Of a DNA stretch of 64,000 bases, positions 43,279 to 52,668 are shown in pieces (within the stretch, counting starts at the first letter, position 1; each line of letters begins with the position of its first letter). Made by a program: the position numbers and the translations under genes. This DNA is from Methanoregula boonei 6A8 (GTDB lineage Archaea > Halobacteriota > Methanomicrobia > Methanomicrobiales > Methanospirillaceae), in the NCBI RefSeq assembly GCF_000017625.1, contig NC_009712.1:2478944-2542943 (forward strand). Reading direction: 5' to 3'. The notes below the pieces were generated by a model. That model was given only the letters and a program-made list of their open reading frames with translations, was not told where the DNA came from and did not search any database.

Positions 43279-44631
43279 ATGAAAACCATTATCCTTGCCG
43301 GGGGCGTGGGAACGCGGTTGTGGCCGCTCTCCCGCGAGTATTTCCCCAAGCAGTTTATCCCTATGGACGGGAAATCGCTGTTCCAGAAGACCTGCGAGAG
43401 GGCAGAGAAATTCTCCAAAGAAGATGAGATCTGGGTCGTGACAAACGAGATCCACCAGTATCTTGTCCGCAACCAGATGGAAGAGTTGGGGTATACTGTT
43501 CCAAAAGAGCACATCCTTGCAGAGCCGGAACAGAAAAACACCCTGCCTGCCATCGCATGGGCCATGCAGCAGATCCGGGCAGAAGAGAAGAGCGCAACCG
43601 CGGTGGTATTCCCAAGCGACCACCTGCTCGGGAACGATGCGTCCGGTCAGATCCAGGCAGCAGAGCCCCTGGCAAAAAACTGCCTAGTCACGTTCGGCGT
43701 CAGGCCAACCTCCCCCCATACCGGGTACGGGTACATCAGGCCGGGAAAGGCACTCCCACCCGGCTTTGCAGTCGAAGAGTTCAGGGAAAAACCGGATGAA
43801 AAGACCGCCGCGGGCTATGTGAAGAAAGGGTATCTCTGGAACAGCGGGATCTTTCTCCTCTCGGTTCCCGTCTTCTTCGGGGAACTCAAGAAATACCAGC
43901 CCAGGCTTGCTGCCGCGTTTGGCGGGAGCACTGTACCGGAGTACGGGGAGCTGGACACTATCTCGATCGATTACGGCCTGCTTGAACCGTCAAAGAAAGT
44001 GGCGGTCGTACCGCTGGATACGGAGTGGAGCGATCTCGGGACCTTTGCTGCCCTCTACGCGATCAAGACCCACGATGGCGAGGGAAATGTCGGGAAGGCC
44101 GAGTATCTCGCTGCCCGGGACAATTATGTAGATGCACCGGGCGGCAAGCGCGTGGGCCTGATCGGTGTGGACAACCTTGTCGTGGTGGACACAGCCGATG
44201 CTCTCCTCGTCTGCGACAACCGGCACACGGAAAAGGTCAAGGACCTGGTCGGCCGGTTAAAAAAACAAAACGATCCGGTCACTCTGTTCCACCGCCAGGT
44301 GCACCGGCCCTGGGGTGCCTATACGATCTTAGAGGATTCCAAAAACTACAAGATCAAGCGCATCACGGTCAAGCCCGGCCAGAAGCTCTCCCTCCAGCTC
44401 CACCACCACCGGAGCGAGCACTGGGTTGTCGTAAGTGGGACTGCTGAGGTAGAGCTCAACGGCGAGACAAAACTCCTTCGGCAGGGAGAAAGCACGTTTG
44501 TCCGCAGCGGCATCCGGCACCGACTCGAAAACCCGGGCGTCATCCCCCTTGAAATTATCGAGGTCCAGCTCGGGGAATACCTCGAAGAGGACGACATTGT
44601 CCGGTTCGAGGACGATTACGGCAGGTCCTGA
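43279..44631 (+). CDS. manC: Mannose-1-phosphate guanylyltransferase / mannose-6-phosphate isomerase
   Basis: This 450-residue bifunctional enzyme makes GDP-mannose for glycan synthesis. The nucleotidyltransferase domain begins IILAGGVGTRLWPLSREYFPKQF (GGVGTRLWP signature, ~6-14) and includes FPSDHLLG and the sugar-loop FREKPDEKTA. The C-terminal ~110 residues form a type II phosphomannose isomerase cupin (HRPWGAYTILEDS, QLHHHRSEHWVVVSG). Both halves are complete. Its end overlaps the convergent YgiQ gene by 16 nt. The product would feed the glycosyltransferases at 51-55 kb, though they are not in one operon. Confidence 0.95.
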   Translation: MKTIILAGGVGTRLWPLSREYFPKQFIPMDGKSLFQKTCERAEKFSKEDEIWVVTNEIHQYLVRNQMEELGYTVPKEHILAEPEQKNTLPAIAWAMQQIRAEEKSATAVVFPSDHLLGNDASGQIQAAEPLAKNCLVTFGVRPTSPHTGYGYIRPGKALPPGFAVEEFREKPDEKTAAGYVKKGYLWNSGIFLLSVPVFFGELKKYQPRLAAAFGGSTVPEYGELDTISIDYGLLEPSKKVAVVPLDTEWSDLGTFAALYAIKTHDGEGNVGKAEYLAARDNYVDAPGGKRVGLIGVDNLVVVDTADALLVCDNRHTEKVKDLVGRLKKQNDPVTLFHRQVHRPWGAYTILEDSKNYKIKRITVKPGQKLSLQLHHHRSEHWVVVSGTAEVELNGETKLLRQGESTFVRSGIRHRLENPGVIPLEIIEVQLGEYLEEDDIVRFEDDYGRS

Positions 44632-46538
44632 GAGCCCGGTCTTTCTTTTTTCCGGGAGGTTCCCGATCCGGCTGCGCCACCGGGACGAGTGCCGGATGAT
44701 TTTTGTCGGGGTACAGGACCGGGACGGGACCGCCTAAGGTAAACGTCCCCGCTCACAAGGCACTGCTTCCCGGTCCCGATCAGGTCTTCCCGGCCGGCCA
44801 TCCGGAGTCCTTCGAACACAAGGCCACGGTTCTGCGGCTCGCGGTACTGCAGGAGTGCCCGCTGGATCTTCTTCTCCCTTCCTTTGGGCACATGCACCGG
44901 TTCGAGCGTGAACGGGTCAAGGCCGGTATAGTACATGCACGTGGAGACGCTCATAGGAGTGGGGGTAAAATCCTGCACCTGCTCGGTATAGAGCCCGCGG
45001 TCGCGGATATACTCGGCAAGCGCTACCATGTCGCTTATGGTGCAGCCCGGGTGGCCGGACATGAAGTAGGGGACTAGGTACTGGCGTTTTGCCTTCCCCT
45101 GCTGGAGCGCCGTAAACCGGTCCCGGAACCTCTCGAAGACGGATCCGTCGGGCTTGTTCATGGCTTTTGTAACCCGGGGCGAGATGTGCTCGGGAGCGAC
45201 CTTGAGATGGCCCGAGACATGCCGCTCGCAAAGGGTCTCAAGGTACCGGGAATTAAGATCATCGGCCAGCACAAGATCATAGCGGATACCTGAGCCCACA
45301 AACACCTTCTTTACGCCCGGGACTTCGCTGATTTTGCGGAGAATCTCCACCAGTGGGCGGTGGTTTGTCCGAAGTGTTTGGCAGGCCGGCGAGCAGGACT
45401 TTTCCGGACAGGCGCCTGCCCCGTCCCAGCGCTCGCAGGCCATCCCATACATGTTGGCAGTCGGCCCGCCCACATCCTGGACAATTCCCTTAAACTCCGG
45501 CATCGCAGCCATCCGGGTAACCTCACGGACGATTGAGGCAGCGCTCCGGCTCTGGACAATCCGACCCTGGTGATGGGTGAGGGCGCAGAACGAGCAGCTC
45601 CCAAAGCAGCCACGATGGCTCACCACCGAGAACTGCACCGGCTCGAGCGCCGGGACGGGTTTTTTGTACAGCGGGTGGGCCCGGCGCGAGAACGGCAGCT
45701 CGTAGATATGGTCGAGTTTGTCGCCCGAAAGGGGCCGGGCCGGGGGGTTCTGGACGATCACGGTCTTGGGGTGAGGCTGGGCCACCGGGCGGCCCCGGAC
45801 CGGGTCCTGCTCGCGGTAGTGGAGGGCAAAAGCCCGGGCATACGCGGTCTTGTCCGAAGAAATCTCGGAGAAACCCGGGATCTCGACAACACCCTCCGGG
45901 TGAGTGGCACGCCATTCTGCCACCTCCATGGTATAACAGGTGCCCGGGATATCCCGGATGGCCCGGGCCGGTTCGCCGGTGTCCAGCCGCCGGGCAATCG
46001 CCACCATCTGTTGCTCTGCCATGCCATAGGCAAGGAGGTCGGCCGGTGCATCGGCAAGGATGGACTGGCGGACCCGGTCCTGCCAGTAATCGTAGTGCGC
46101 AAATCGGCGCAGGCTGGCCTCGATGCCCCCGAGAACAATGGGTGTGTCGGGAAATGCTGCATGGACCCGGTTGGCGTACACGATGGCGGCCCGGTCGGGG
46201 CGCCGAGGGATCCCGCCGTGGGAGTACACATCGGAACTCCGGCGCTTCAGGTTGGGTGTGAAATTGTTGACCATCGAGTCAACGTTACCGGACGATATGC
46301 CAAAGAAAAGCCGGGGCCTGCCAAGTACAGTAAAGTCCTTTTCTGTTGTTGCATCCGGCTGCGCAATGATGCCTACGGAGAATCCGGCGTCCCAGAGGAC
46401 CCGGCCGACAAGTGCCGTGCCAAACGAAGGATGATCGACGTACGCATCCCCCGTGACAAGAATGATATCAAACTCTTCGATGCCGCACGCCCTGCCCTCG
46501 GCAGGAGTGCGCGGGAGAAACAAAGGCTGTGATCTCAT
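44616..46538 (-). CDS. YgiQ-family radical SAM protein
   Basis: The 640-residue protein has an N-terminal cobalamin-like/UPF0313 domain (FDIILVTGDAYVDHPSFG, ~23-40), a radical SAM core with the iron-sulfur motif GCFGSCSFCALTHHQG (Cys-x3-Cys-x2-Cys, ~310-325), and a C-terminal extension rich in Arg, Pro and Ser (last ~50 residues) that is probably disordered. The family has no established reaction. It overlaps manC by 16 nt on the other strand. The upstream PPC-domain gene ends 18 nt before its start, so the two are probably one transcript. Confidence 0.9.
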   Translation of the reverse strand: MRSQPLFLPRTPAEGRACGIEEFDIILVTGDAYVDHPSFGTALVGRVLWDAGFSVGIIAQPDATTEKDFTVLGRPRLFFGISSGNVDSMVNNFTPNLKRRSSDVYSHGGIPRRPDRAAIVYANRVHAAFPDTPIVLGGIEASLRRFAHYDYWQDRVRQSILADAPADLLAYGMAEQQMVAIARRLDTGEPARAIRDIPGTCYTMEVAEWRATHPEGVVEIPGFSEISSDKTAYARAFALHYREQDPVRGRPVAQPHPKTVIVQNPPARPLSGDKLDHIYELPFSRRAHPLYKKPVPALEPVQFSVVSHRGCFGSCSFCALTHHQGRIVQSRSAASIVREVTRMAAMPEFKGIVQDVGGPTANMYGMACERWDGAGACPEKSCSPACQTLRTNHRPLVEILRKISEVPGVKKVFVGSGIRYDLVLADDLNSRYLETLCERHVSGHLKVAPEHISPRVTKAMNKPDGSVFERFRDRFTALQQGKAKRQYLVPYFMSGHPGCTISDMVALAEYIRDRGLYTEQVQDFTPTPMSVSTCMYYTGLDPFTLEPVHVPKGREKKIQRALLQYREPQNRGLVFEGLRMAGREDLIGTGKQCLVSGDVYLRRSRPGPVPRQKSSGTRPGGAAGSGTSRKKERPGSQDLP

Positions 46539-46556
46539 AAGGCCGGTTTTTGCGGA

Positions 46557-47138
46557 TCAGGTCCGGGGGCGCCGGGTCAGGTCCCGGATGATCTCGGCAA
46601 GGCCCCCCGGCTCATCCACGTCTTCCTTTTCCGCGGGAGCAGATTCTTCCGGAGGGACTTCTGCTGCAGGAACCGGGGGCTGCTTTCCGGTCCTGCCTGC
46701 AGTTCCATGAACCGGCAGGACAAGCCCGGTCTTTTCCTGGGGCAGGCGACGGATGTCAAGCCCGGTTAATTCAAGGACAATAACCTCGGCGACAATATAC
46801 GTGATCGCCTTCTCCCGCAGGCACCCGGTCAGGGCATGGCCGGCCCGTCCTACCGATGCATGGTAATGGATGGCCGGGCCATCTTCGCCCGGGTAGATGG
46901 TGCCAATCCCCACCATCTCCCAGCCCCCTTCAAACATCACATAGTGGGGTTCGGGAGGGATGGCGAGCGTCTCGGGTCCGGTTACCATCCGTCCCTGCCG
47001 GAGTGCGCCCAGAAAAATGAGGGTCCCGGTCTGCACCTCCTTATCGTTTATAAAATCCCGGGTGACAGCCAGAAAATCTTCTCCGTCATCAATCCTCAGA
47101 ACAAATACCCGGCCGAGCCGGCCTTCCGAATACTGCAT
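46557..47138 (-). CDS. PPC (DUF296) domain protein
   Basis: The 193-residue protein carries a PPC/DUF296 domain (~8-135), beginning GRVFVLRIDDGEDFLAV and containing HYHASVGRAGHALTGCL (~90-106), equivalent to the His-x-His plus Gly-rich motif that holds the trimer's metal site in this family. Plant homologues are AT-hook DNA-binding proteins, while the archaeal ones have no clear function. The last ~60 residues are Pro/Glu-rich and probably disordered. It lies 18 nt upstream of the radical SAM gene on the same strand. Confidence 0.8.
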   Translation of the reverse strand: MQYSEGRLGRVFVLRIDDGEDFLAVTRDFINDKEVQTGTLIFLGALRQGRMVTGPETLAIPPEPHYVMFEGGWEMVGIGTIYPGEDGPAIHYHASVGRAGHALTGCLREKAITYIVAEVIVLELTGLDIRRLPQEKTGLVLPVHGTAGRTGKQPPVPAAEVPPEESAPAEKEDVDEPGGLAEIIRDLTRRPRT

Positions 47139-47272
47139 ATGCGTGATCTTCTCTTGTATTCTCGATATTCATTGGATTGGCGCGGAATTATATCTCTTTT
47201 CCCCCTTTTGGGAGAGAAAAACCGGTTTTGGCCCGGGGATTGCAACCCGGGACACGCCGGATCGCGCGAACC

Positions 47273-49114
47273 TTACCTTCTTCCCCCGGCGCCGCCGCCA
47301 CCGAACCCTCCGCCCCCGCCAAATCCGCCGCCAAAACCTCCGCGTCCTCCGCCCCCAAACCCACCAGAGGGCCCTCCCTGGCTCATGGGGACAAAGGCCA
47401 TAAGGGGCATAAAGACGGTATTCATGCCCATAACCCCCATCGGCACGCCGGTCTCGGCAACCGGGATATTGAGCGCCTTCATGGCCTGCTCCACCTTGTC
47501 ACCTACCCCAAGCGCCGTGCCGTACACCAGCCAGTCCCCCCACATCGGGAGGTCTTCAGGAGAATACTTCCGGATCAGGGCCATGTCAGAGAGGAAGTGG
47601 GTAAAGGCATCCCATTCCAGCTTGTCCTTGTAATGATCGTCTTTCCAGTGCCCAAAGAGTGTAGAGGGGGCAGCCCACGCGATCACCAGCTGGATTACTG
47701 CAATGACCAGCAGCACTACGGCCGGGATCAGGCTCACAGACTGCGCCGGCAAAACGAGCGCAAGCATGAAGGTAACGGCGCACGCGACGGCTGCAACGGC
47801 AACGAGCGGGGAGATGTGGTCCCTGCCATCCACTACGTATTCATAGACGATCGATGAGTCCGCCCGGGTCGTCACATCGGCAAAGTTCTTCTGGTACAGC
47901 AGTGCTTTCTCCTCGGCAAGGCTGTTTGTCTGTGCATTTTTCACAAGCGTTTCCAGGGTTGCCGTAGAAAGCACATTATTCTCAGAGAGCCGCTGGACGA
48001 ATCCAAGGACGCGCTGCTCGTAGGGATCGGTTGTCTGGGTGGAGAGGATCCGGATCTCCGGGCCTTTCCCGGTTGCAGCGGGCGTAATCTCAATGAGCTT
48101 GCGCCTGTGCAGGTCGAGGAGAGTCGCATAATACCCATCTTGGTCGAAATCCAGGGAGTCACCTTTGAAGAGCATGTTCACCTGCCAGGGTTTGAGTGCA
48201 GGATTGGGGACGGTGCTCAGGTACGTGGTAACAGTAAACTTCTTCTCTCTCCCGTAGTGGTAGTAGATAAGGAGCAGGAGCAGGGGCACAAGAAGCACTG
48301 CAGCATCTGCAAGGTACGAGATGATGGCGGCAATGGTATAGGGCAGGTCGTACCAGAACGCGGCTGAGGCGGTCTGTGCCTGGAGATTTGTGGCATTGGT
48401 CCGAAATCCCGGGATCTCGGCAAACCCGCCTTCACCGGCAAGCATCTCAACGGCAATGTCCTGGTTTCCTGCGGCACTGCCGGTGATCGTGTAGGTATCC
48501 CCGGTCTTTTCCGCGTGGAGGGTGGGCGGGTATACGTAGATCTGGTTGATGCCATCCGCCGGTACCGTGATCCTGATATCATTGTACGGGACATGGTCCG
48601 AACCGGCAAACTGGAAATTGAGGTGCGCAGTTGTCCCGTCGTCCTCGATGGGGGGGTGGACCACGTATGTTGACTGGACAGTATAGGTGCCTGCGTCATA
48701 GTACGAGGGGTTGAAAATGCCCACCTCGCTTGTATCGGCCAGGCTGCCCACCTCTTCCTGCACGGCCGGGCTGGATGAGCCGGCAATCGAAACATCGGAT
48801 GATGCATCTTTTGCATAGCCGACAGAACCGGCGGGCGGGACGATGGAAACAAACTGGATGTACGGCTGGTTACTGGCTGCAAACGTCAGGGGGGCTTCCC
48901 ACGAGCGGTACAGCATCCGGTATTCACCGGAGTTCTGTACCTGGTAGATGTACTGCTCCTGGAGCGTACCGTTCCCGTACAGGGTGGCTTCGTACGAGCT
49001 GACGGCAAGATCCCCGGAAAGAAGGGGGGGGATGATGGAGACGAGGGCCAGCCCGACAATCCCAAGGATGAGCGCGATGATGACAAGGCCGGCAATCTGC
49101 CTGGTTTCGCCCAC
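47273..49114 (-). CDS. DUF2207 membrane protein with glycine-rich tail
   Basis: This 613-residue protein has an N-terminal signal/anchor helix (~9-30), an extracellular beta-rich DUF2207 domain (~35-255), two or more membrane helices (near 262-285 and a pair at ~437-480), a cytoplasmic region between them, and a C-terminal tail of almost only Gly and Phe with Arg (last ~35 residues). DUF2207 proteins are commonly paired with LemA, as here: lemA ends 15 nt upstream of its start. The role of the pair is unknown in archaea. A surface or cell-envelope role is inferred from the topology. Confidence 0.85.
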   Translation of the reverse strand: MGETRQIAGLVIIALILGIVGLALVSIIPPLLSGDLAVSSYEATLYGNGTLQEQYIYQVQNSGEYRMLYRSWEAPLTFAASNQPYIQFVSIVPPAGSVGYAKDASSDVSIAGSSSPAVQEEVGSLADTSEVGIFNPSYYDAGTYTVQSTYVVHPPIEDDGTTAHLNFQFAGSDHVPYNDIRITVPADGINQIYVYPPTLHAEKTGDTYTITGSAAGNQDIAVEMLAGEGGFAEIPGFRTNATNLQAQTASAAFWYDLPYTIAAIISYLADAAVLLVPLLLLLIYYHYGREKKFTVTTYLSTVPNPALKPWQVNMLFKGDSLDFDQDGYYATLLDLHRRKLIEITPAATGKGPEIRILSTQTTDPYEQRVLGFVQRLSENNVLSTATLETLVKNAQTNSLAEEKALLYQKNFADVTTRADSSIVYEYVVDGRDHISPLVAVAAVACAVTFMLALVLPAQSVSLIPAVVLLVIAVIQLVIAWAAPSTLFGHWKDDHYKDKLEWDAFTHFLSDMALIRKYSPEDLPMWGDWLVYGTALGVGDKVEQAMKALNIPVAETGVPMGVMGMNTVFMPLMAFVPMSQGGPSGGFGGGGRGGFGGGFGGGGGFGGGGAGGRR

Positions 49115-49129
49115 GGCAAAATACCCCCT

Positions 49130-49699
49130 TTAGAACTCAATCTTCGGCGCAGTCTTGATCTCTTCCTCGAACTGGAGGTATTCGAGCTTGGGCATGCCCG
49201 TCATGTGGCCGATGAACTTAGAGGGGATCGTGTCCATCATGGTGTTGAACTCCTGCGAGATGTTGTTGTAGGTGTACCGCTGGCGGGAGATCTCGTTTTC
49301 GAGGTCTTTTACCGAGCTCATGAGGCTGGTGACCGTGCTTGCGGTCTTGAGGTCGGGGTAGTTCTCTGCCACGGCAAGCAGCCTGCCAAAGATCGAGCGG
49401 GACTCGGCCTCAACCTTGTTGAGGTCGCCGGGTCCTGCGGTCGCAACCGCAGACCGCATGGCGGTGACTTTTGTAAGCGTGTCCTGCTCGAACTTTGCAT
49501 AGCTCTTGACTGCGCCGAGCAGCTGCTCGATCATGTCAAGCCTCTTCTTCATCGCAACCCGGATCTGCCCGAGCGTTGCTTCGGATGAGTTTTTCAGGGA
49601 TTGGAAGCGGTTGTAGATGCCCACGGCCCAGAGGACAAGGCCGATGACGACTACGATGATAATGATGAGTATAATCCAGCTGATGATATCGTCCAGCAT
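49130..49699 (-). CDS. lemA: LemA family protein
   Basis: The 189-residue protein has one N-terminal membrane helix (~6-28, WIILIIIIVVVIGLVLWAVG) followed by YNRFQSLKNSSEATLGQIRVAMKKRLDMIEQLLGAVKSYAKFE, the LemA helical core (positions ~30-75; key residues YN, KKR and KSYAKFE), and a second conserved helix near 150. LemA proteins form a four-helix bundle on the outer side of the membrane. It is co-transcribed with the DUF2207 gene, 15 nt downstream. A 10-bp-arm hairpin lies about 110-140 nt upstream of its start. Confidence 0.9.
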   Translation of the reverse strand: MLDDIISWIILIIIIVVVIGLVLWAVGIYNRFQSLKNSSEATLGQIRVAMKKRLDMIEQLLGAVKSYAKFEQDTLTKVTAMRSAVATAGPGDLNKVEAESRSIFGRLLAVAENYPDLKTASTVTSLMSSVKDLENEISRQRYTYNNISQEFNTMMDTIPSKFIGHMTGMPKLEYLQFEEEIKTAPKIEF

Positions 49700-49770
49700 G
49701 TGTATCAGTACACTGATGCATGCGGTACCAGATAATAGTGAGGCCGGGTGTATGGGCCGGTGACCCGCTT

Positions 49771-49795
49771 AATCCGGAAAAAACCGGATTTTTTT
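49771..49795 (+). terminator. Terminator-like hairpin with T tract
   Basis: AATCCGG-AAAAAA-CCGGATT followed by a T run is a terminator-like hairpin for plus-strand transcription. No plus-strand gene ends nearby, so its use is uncertain. Confidence 0.35.
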
Positions 49796-49809
49796 AGTAC
49801 TTAACCTTG

Positions 49810-49839
49810 CAGCTGAGCTGTAATGTTATAGCTCAGCTG
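49810..49839. repeat. Perfect 10-bp inverted repeat upstream of lemA
   Basis: CAGCTGAGCT (49810-49819) and AGCTCAGCTG (49830-49839) flank a 10-nt loop. AGCTGTAA also occurs twice as a direct repeat (about 49815 and 49834). It lies between the SelB-like gene and lemA on the minus strand, so an operator or RNA hairpin is possible. The remaining part of 49700-50007 is gene-free. Confidence 0.5.
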
Positions 49840-50007
49840 TAAGATTACAAACACCTTCCCGCCGGAGAGGGCCGGAAAAACGGGTGGATCCGGGACGGGT
49901 CAATGATAAAAAAACCGGGACCGGCCCGGGAAATTTTTTCCCGGATGGCCCGGCTGCCAAAAACGGGTCCGGCAGATCCCTGAACCGGCACCGGGAAAAA
50001 GGGAGGG

Positions 50008-50976
50008 TTATGCGATGGTCAGGGTTCCTACGATCCGGAGTTTGCCGCCTTCGAGGTAGTGCAGAACCACCCGGGCCCCGGGAGGGTACACCAGTTCTTT
50101 TTCCAGGGTAAAGGTGAGTTCGGGCATCCTCCAGTCCCCGTCAGCGGTTACTTTGGTGAGACGCGAGGGGAGGAACTGCATCCAGTGACCTAGGTAGATC
50201 ACCATATCTTCCTTTAAGGGCGCCGGCCAGTATTTGACCAGCTGTGCCTTTCCGGTGACAACGGACGAATATTTTATTGCCGGATCGTTGGTGAGGACAT
50301 ACCCCCGGTCCAGGTCATCGGATTCAACCCCCTTGAGCGCCAGGCCGGCCCGGTCGCCGGTGGCCGCGGTCTCGGCATCGTCATCGTGCTTCTGGATGGA
50401 GCGGATCTGGGCGACTTTCGTGGTCGGGAGCACCTTGAGCGAGTCATGTTTTTTTATCACGCCATGGGTCACACACCCGAGGACAACGGTGCCGACGCCC
50501 TTGACATTGAAATGGTGATCAATGGGAAGGGTGCCGTTGCCGCCCTCTTTTGCCTTCTGATGGGCAGTCATCTTTGCCGCAGCTTCAAGCAGCTTTTCCC
50601 GGATGCCGATCGGGTCGTTCTCGGCAGTTTCGTAGTGCTCAAGCACGGTGCCCTTGACAAGGGGCGCGATCTGATCCATGGAGAGGTAGTTGCGGAAGAT
50701 GAGGGATCCTTGCGTTTTTCCGGCACACTGGAGCATCAGGACGATTTCGCCGAAAGTTGCAGTGATCTCATCAACAACGACAATGACGCGATCGGCAAGG
50801 GTTATCGCATAAAAAAGCGAAGAGAGTTTTTCCGGGTACCGCGTAGGCTCAATAAAGGTGACTGTGGCTTCGCCTTTCTTGAGATTGTAAAAGGTGATAT
50901 CGCTCGTTGTCCCCTTCTTCCCGAGTGCATCGGAAAAGCCGTTTGGGGCCAGGACCGCGACGGTGATGTTGGACAT
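50008..50976 (-). CDS. Archaeal SelB-like elongation factor paralogue with degenerate GTPase domain (aSelBL)
   Basis: This 322-residue protein has an EF-Tu/SelB-like layout: an N-terminal GTPase-like domain (~1-150) followed by translation-factor beta barrels, with HHFNVKGVGTVVLGCVTHG (~158-176) as the recognisable domain 2 and a C-terminal barrel. The GTPase P-loop (Gly-x4-Gly-Lys-Ser/Thr) is absent; the first strand reads VAVLAPNGFSDALGKKG. This agrees with the aSelBL family described in archaea as elongation-factor relatives that have lost GTP-binding residues. It has no adjacent selenocysteine genes. The function is unknown. Confidence 0.82.
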   Translation of the reverse strand: MSNITVAVLAPNGFSDALGKKGTTSDITFYNLKKGEATVTFIEPTRYPEKLSSLFYAITLADRVIVVVDEITATFGEIVLMLQCAGKTQGSLIFRNYLSMDQIAPLVKGTVLEHYETAENDPIGIREKLLEAAAKMTAHQKAKEGGNGTLPIDHHFNVKGVGTVVLGCVTHGVIKKHDSLKVLPTTKVAQIRSIQKHDDDAETAATGDRAGLALKGVESDDLDRGYVLTNDPAIKYSSVVTGKAQLVKYWPAPLKEDMVIYLGHWMQFLPSRLTKVTADGDWRMPELTFTLEKELVYPPGARVVLHYLEGGKLRIVGTLTIA

Positions 50977-51091
50977 GGTAGGTGACTATTGGCTTTGAGA
51001 TAGTATTAGGATTTAGGTACGGAGATATCTGAATTTGAGAGCGGAATATGGATGCTCCCGATCCGGTCAAAAAAGGATCGGGATTAACGGA

Positions 51092-52468
51092 TTATTCCGT
51101 TTTTTTCTGCTGTTGTCTCCCCGGTATGCGATCGAGAAGCATACGGAGATGGGCCCCGGTCGGCCGTACTGCCACGTACATGAGAAGGAGATAGGTTACG
51201 ATATCGATCGTAAACAACGCTAGGGCACAATACCAGCCCGATGTTCCCGGGGCGCCGGAATATGCCGTGTTGGTGTACAGTGTGCCAAACGACAGCGGGA
51301 ATTCAATATATGTGATTGCCTGTGTAGCATAAAAAAGGAGGATCCCCGGGAGGGAATCTGCCACAAGGAGACAGACAAAGGGCGTGTACCACACAACATA
51401 TTGCGGGCTGTGGTATGCCATGCAGAACACAACTGCGAAGATCGAGACGGCAAGAAGTTTTATCAGGAAACGGGCGTCCTTGTGCGGCTCAACATATGCA
51501 ATAGCAAACAGGAAAAGCAGGAGCAGCCCCATAAGGCCATACATCAGGAGCGAGACTTCCGATATGGAGATCCCAAGATTCAGGACCGTATTGAGGTATG
51601 CATATACCGTATAGGTTGCAGTATTGACATAAATCGCCGACCTGATGATACTGCCTGAGATATATGAAAGGATAATACCGGGTTTCAGGATTAGAATCGG
51701 AACAACGAAGATGACCGCGACCGGTATGCTAACCTTAAGGAGATTAATCACTTCCTGCCGGAGCGAGGTCGATTTGGCATTATAGAGTGCTACAAACGGA
51801 AGGGCTATGCCCGGGAAAATTTTGGCCAGGAAACCGAAAACAAGGGCGATATATCCCCGGATACTTCTGTTATAGACCGTAAAGAGTACCGCGAGCATCA
51901 GGAGGCAGGTGGGGAATGCATCGTATTTGGTCAGGACAAAATAACCAACTGAAAATGCTGTTGCATAGAGAAAGGCAGCGATGAAGGCGGTCTTTTCGTC
52001 ATAGAGTTTCAGGCCAATCAGATAGATACACACCACAATGACGATGTCGCAGATCACCATCAGGAACTGGAACGAGAGTACAAAAATCCCGGCACTGTCA
52101 AACAGGATCCCCGGGATAAAGGCAAGGAATATAGGGATTAAGGCAAAGGGAGGGTAATCGAAACCAAAATCCGCATACGGTACCTGACCCTGCATCACAT
52201 TGACTGCTGCCTGCAGATAGTACTGGAAATCGAAATAATCGATAAACGAATGGAAAACAGAGGTGGTGAAAAACACGATGGCAAACTTGACAATGATGGC
52301 AAGGAGAATAAGAAGAAGAAGGTGACGTTTTGCCTGTGCGGCATCTATACCATTACACGTAACGCCAAATAAGGAAAAACCAGACAGCGTTTTCCTTTTT
52401 TTTACACTGGCACCGGAAACCGGCTCCGCATTACTCTGAGAGGTAGTCAGATCTTTTTTCTTGCTCAT
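51092..52468 (-). CDS. Polytopic membrane glycosyltransferase (GT-C, GT87/DUF2029-like)
   Basis: The protein has 458 residues with a polar, Lys/Ser-rich N-terminus (~1-45) and about ten to eleven membrane helices. The first outer loop contains DYFDFQYYLQA and FGFDYPPFALIP, the acidic residue and Tyr-Pro-Pro pattern seen in GT-C family mannosyl/arabinosyl-type transferases. These use lipid-phosphate sugars on the outer face of the membrane. Codon and base usage look more AT-rich than in neighbouring housekeeping genes. It is transcribed in the same direction as the two glycosyltransferases upstream but separated from them by 200 nt. Confidence 0.75.
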   Translation of the reverse strand: MSKKKDLTTSQSNAEPVSGASVKKRKTLSGFSLFGVTCNGIDAAQAKRHLLLLILLAIIVKFAIVFFTTSVFHSFIDYFDFQYYLQAAVNVMQGQVPYADFGFDYPPFALIPIFLAFIPGILFDSAGIFVLSFQFLMVICDIVIVVCIYLIGLKLYDEKTAFIAAFLYATAFSVGYFVLTKYDAFPTCLLMLAVLFTVYNRSIRGYIALVFGFLAKIFPGIALPFVALYNAKSTSLRQEVINLLKVSIPVAVIFVVPILILKPGIILSYISGSIIRSAIYVNTATYTVYAYLNTVLNLGISISEVSLLMYGLMGLLLLFLFAIAYVEPHKDARFLIKLLAVSIFAVVFCMAYHSPQYVVWYTPFVCLLVADSLPGILLFYATQAITYIEFPLSFGTLYTNTAYSGAPGTSGWYCALALFTIDIVTYLLLMYVAVRPTGAHLRMLLDRIPGRQQQKKTE

Positions 52469-52668
52469 AATCCCCCATCAATACGCGCGAGACCCATAAC
52501 ACCAGGTACCCGGTTCATGTTTGCGCTCTCTTATCGTACTCATATTGTTCCTTCCCTATAATGATTCTTAACCGGTTCCGGGGAGGGCGATGGCACCGAA
52601 CGGAGAATACGGGACTAGCGGGTACCCGTTCCCTGATTATCGTGGTCTGGCAGATCTGCAGGTTTTTT
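52469..52668. other. Intergenic gap within the glycosyltransferase block
   Basis: This contains no convincing gene; the plus-strand frames are antisense shadows. It may hold the promoter of the 51092-52468 gene. Confidence 0.4.

Noticed and set aside
45570..46532. 320-codon plus-strand frame over the radical SAM gene
   Set aside because: Antisense shadow; the minus-strand gene has the Cys-x3-Cys-x2-Cys motif and full family length.
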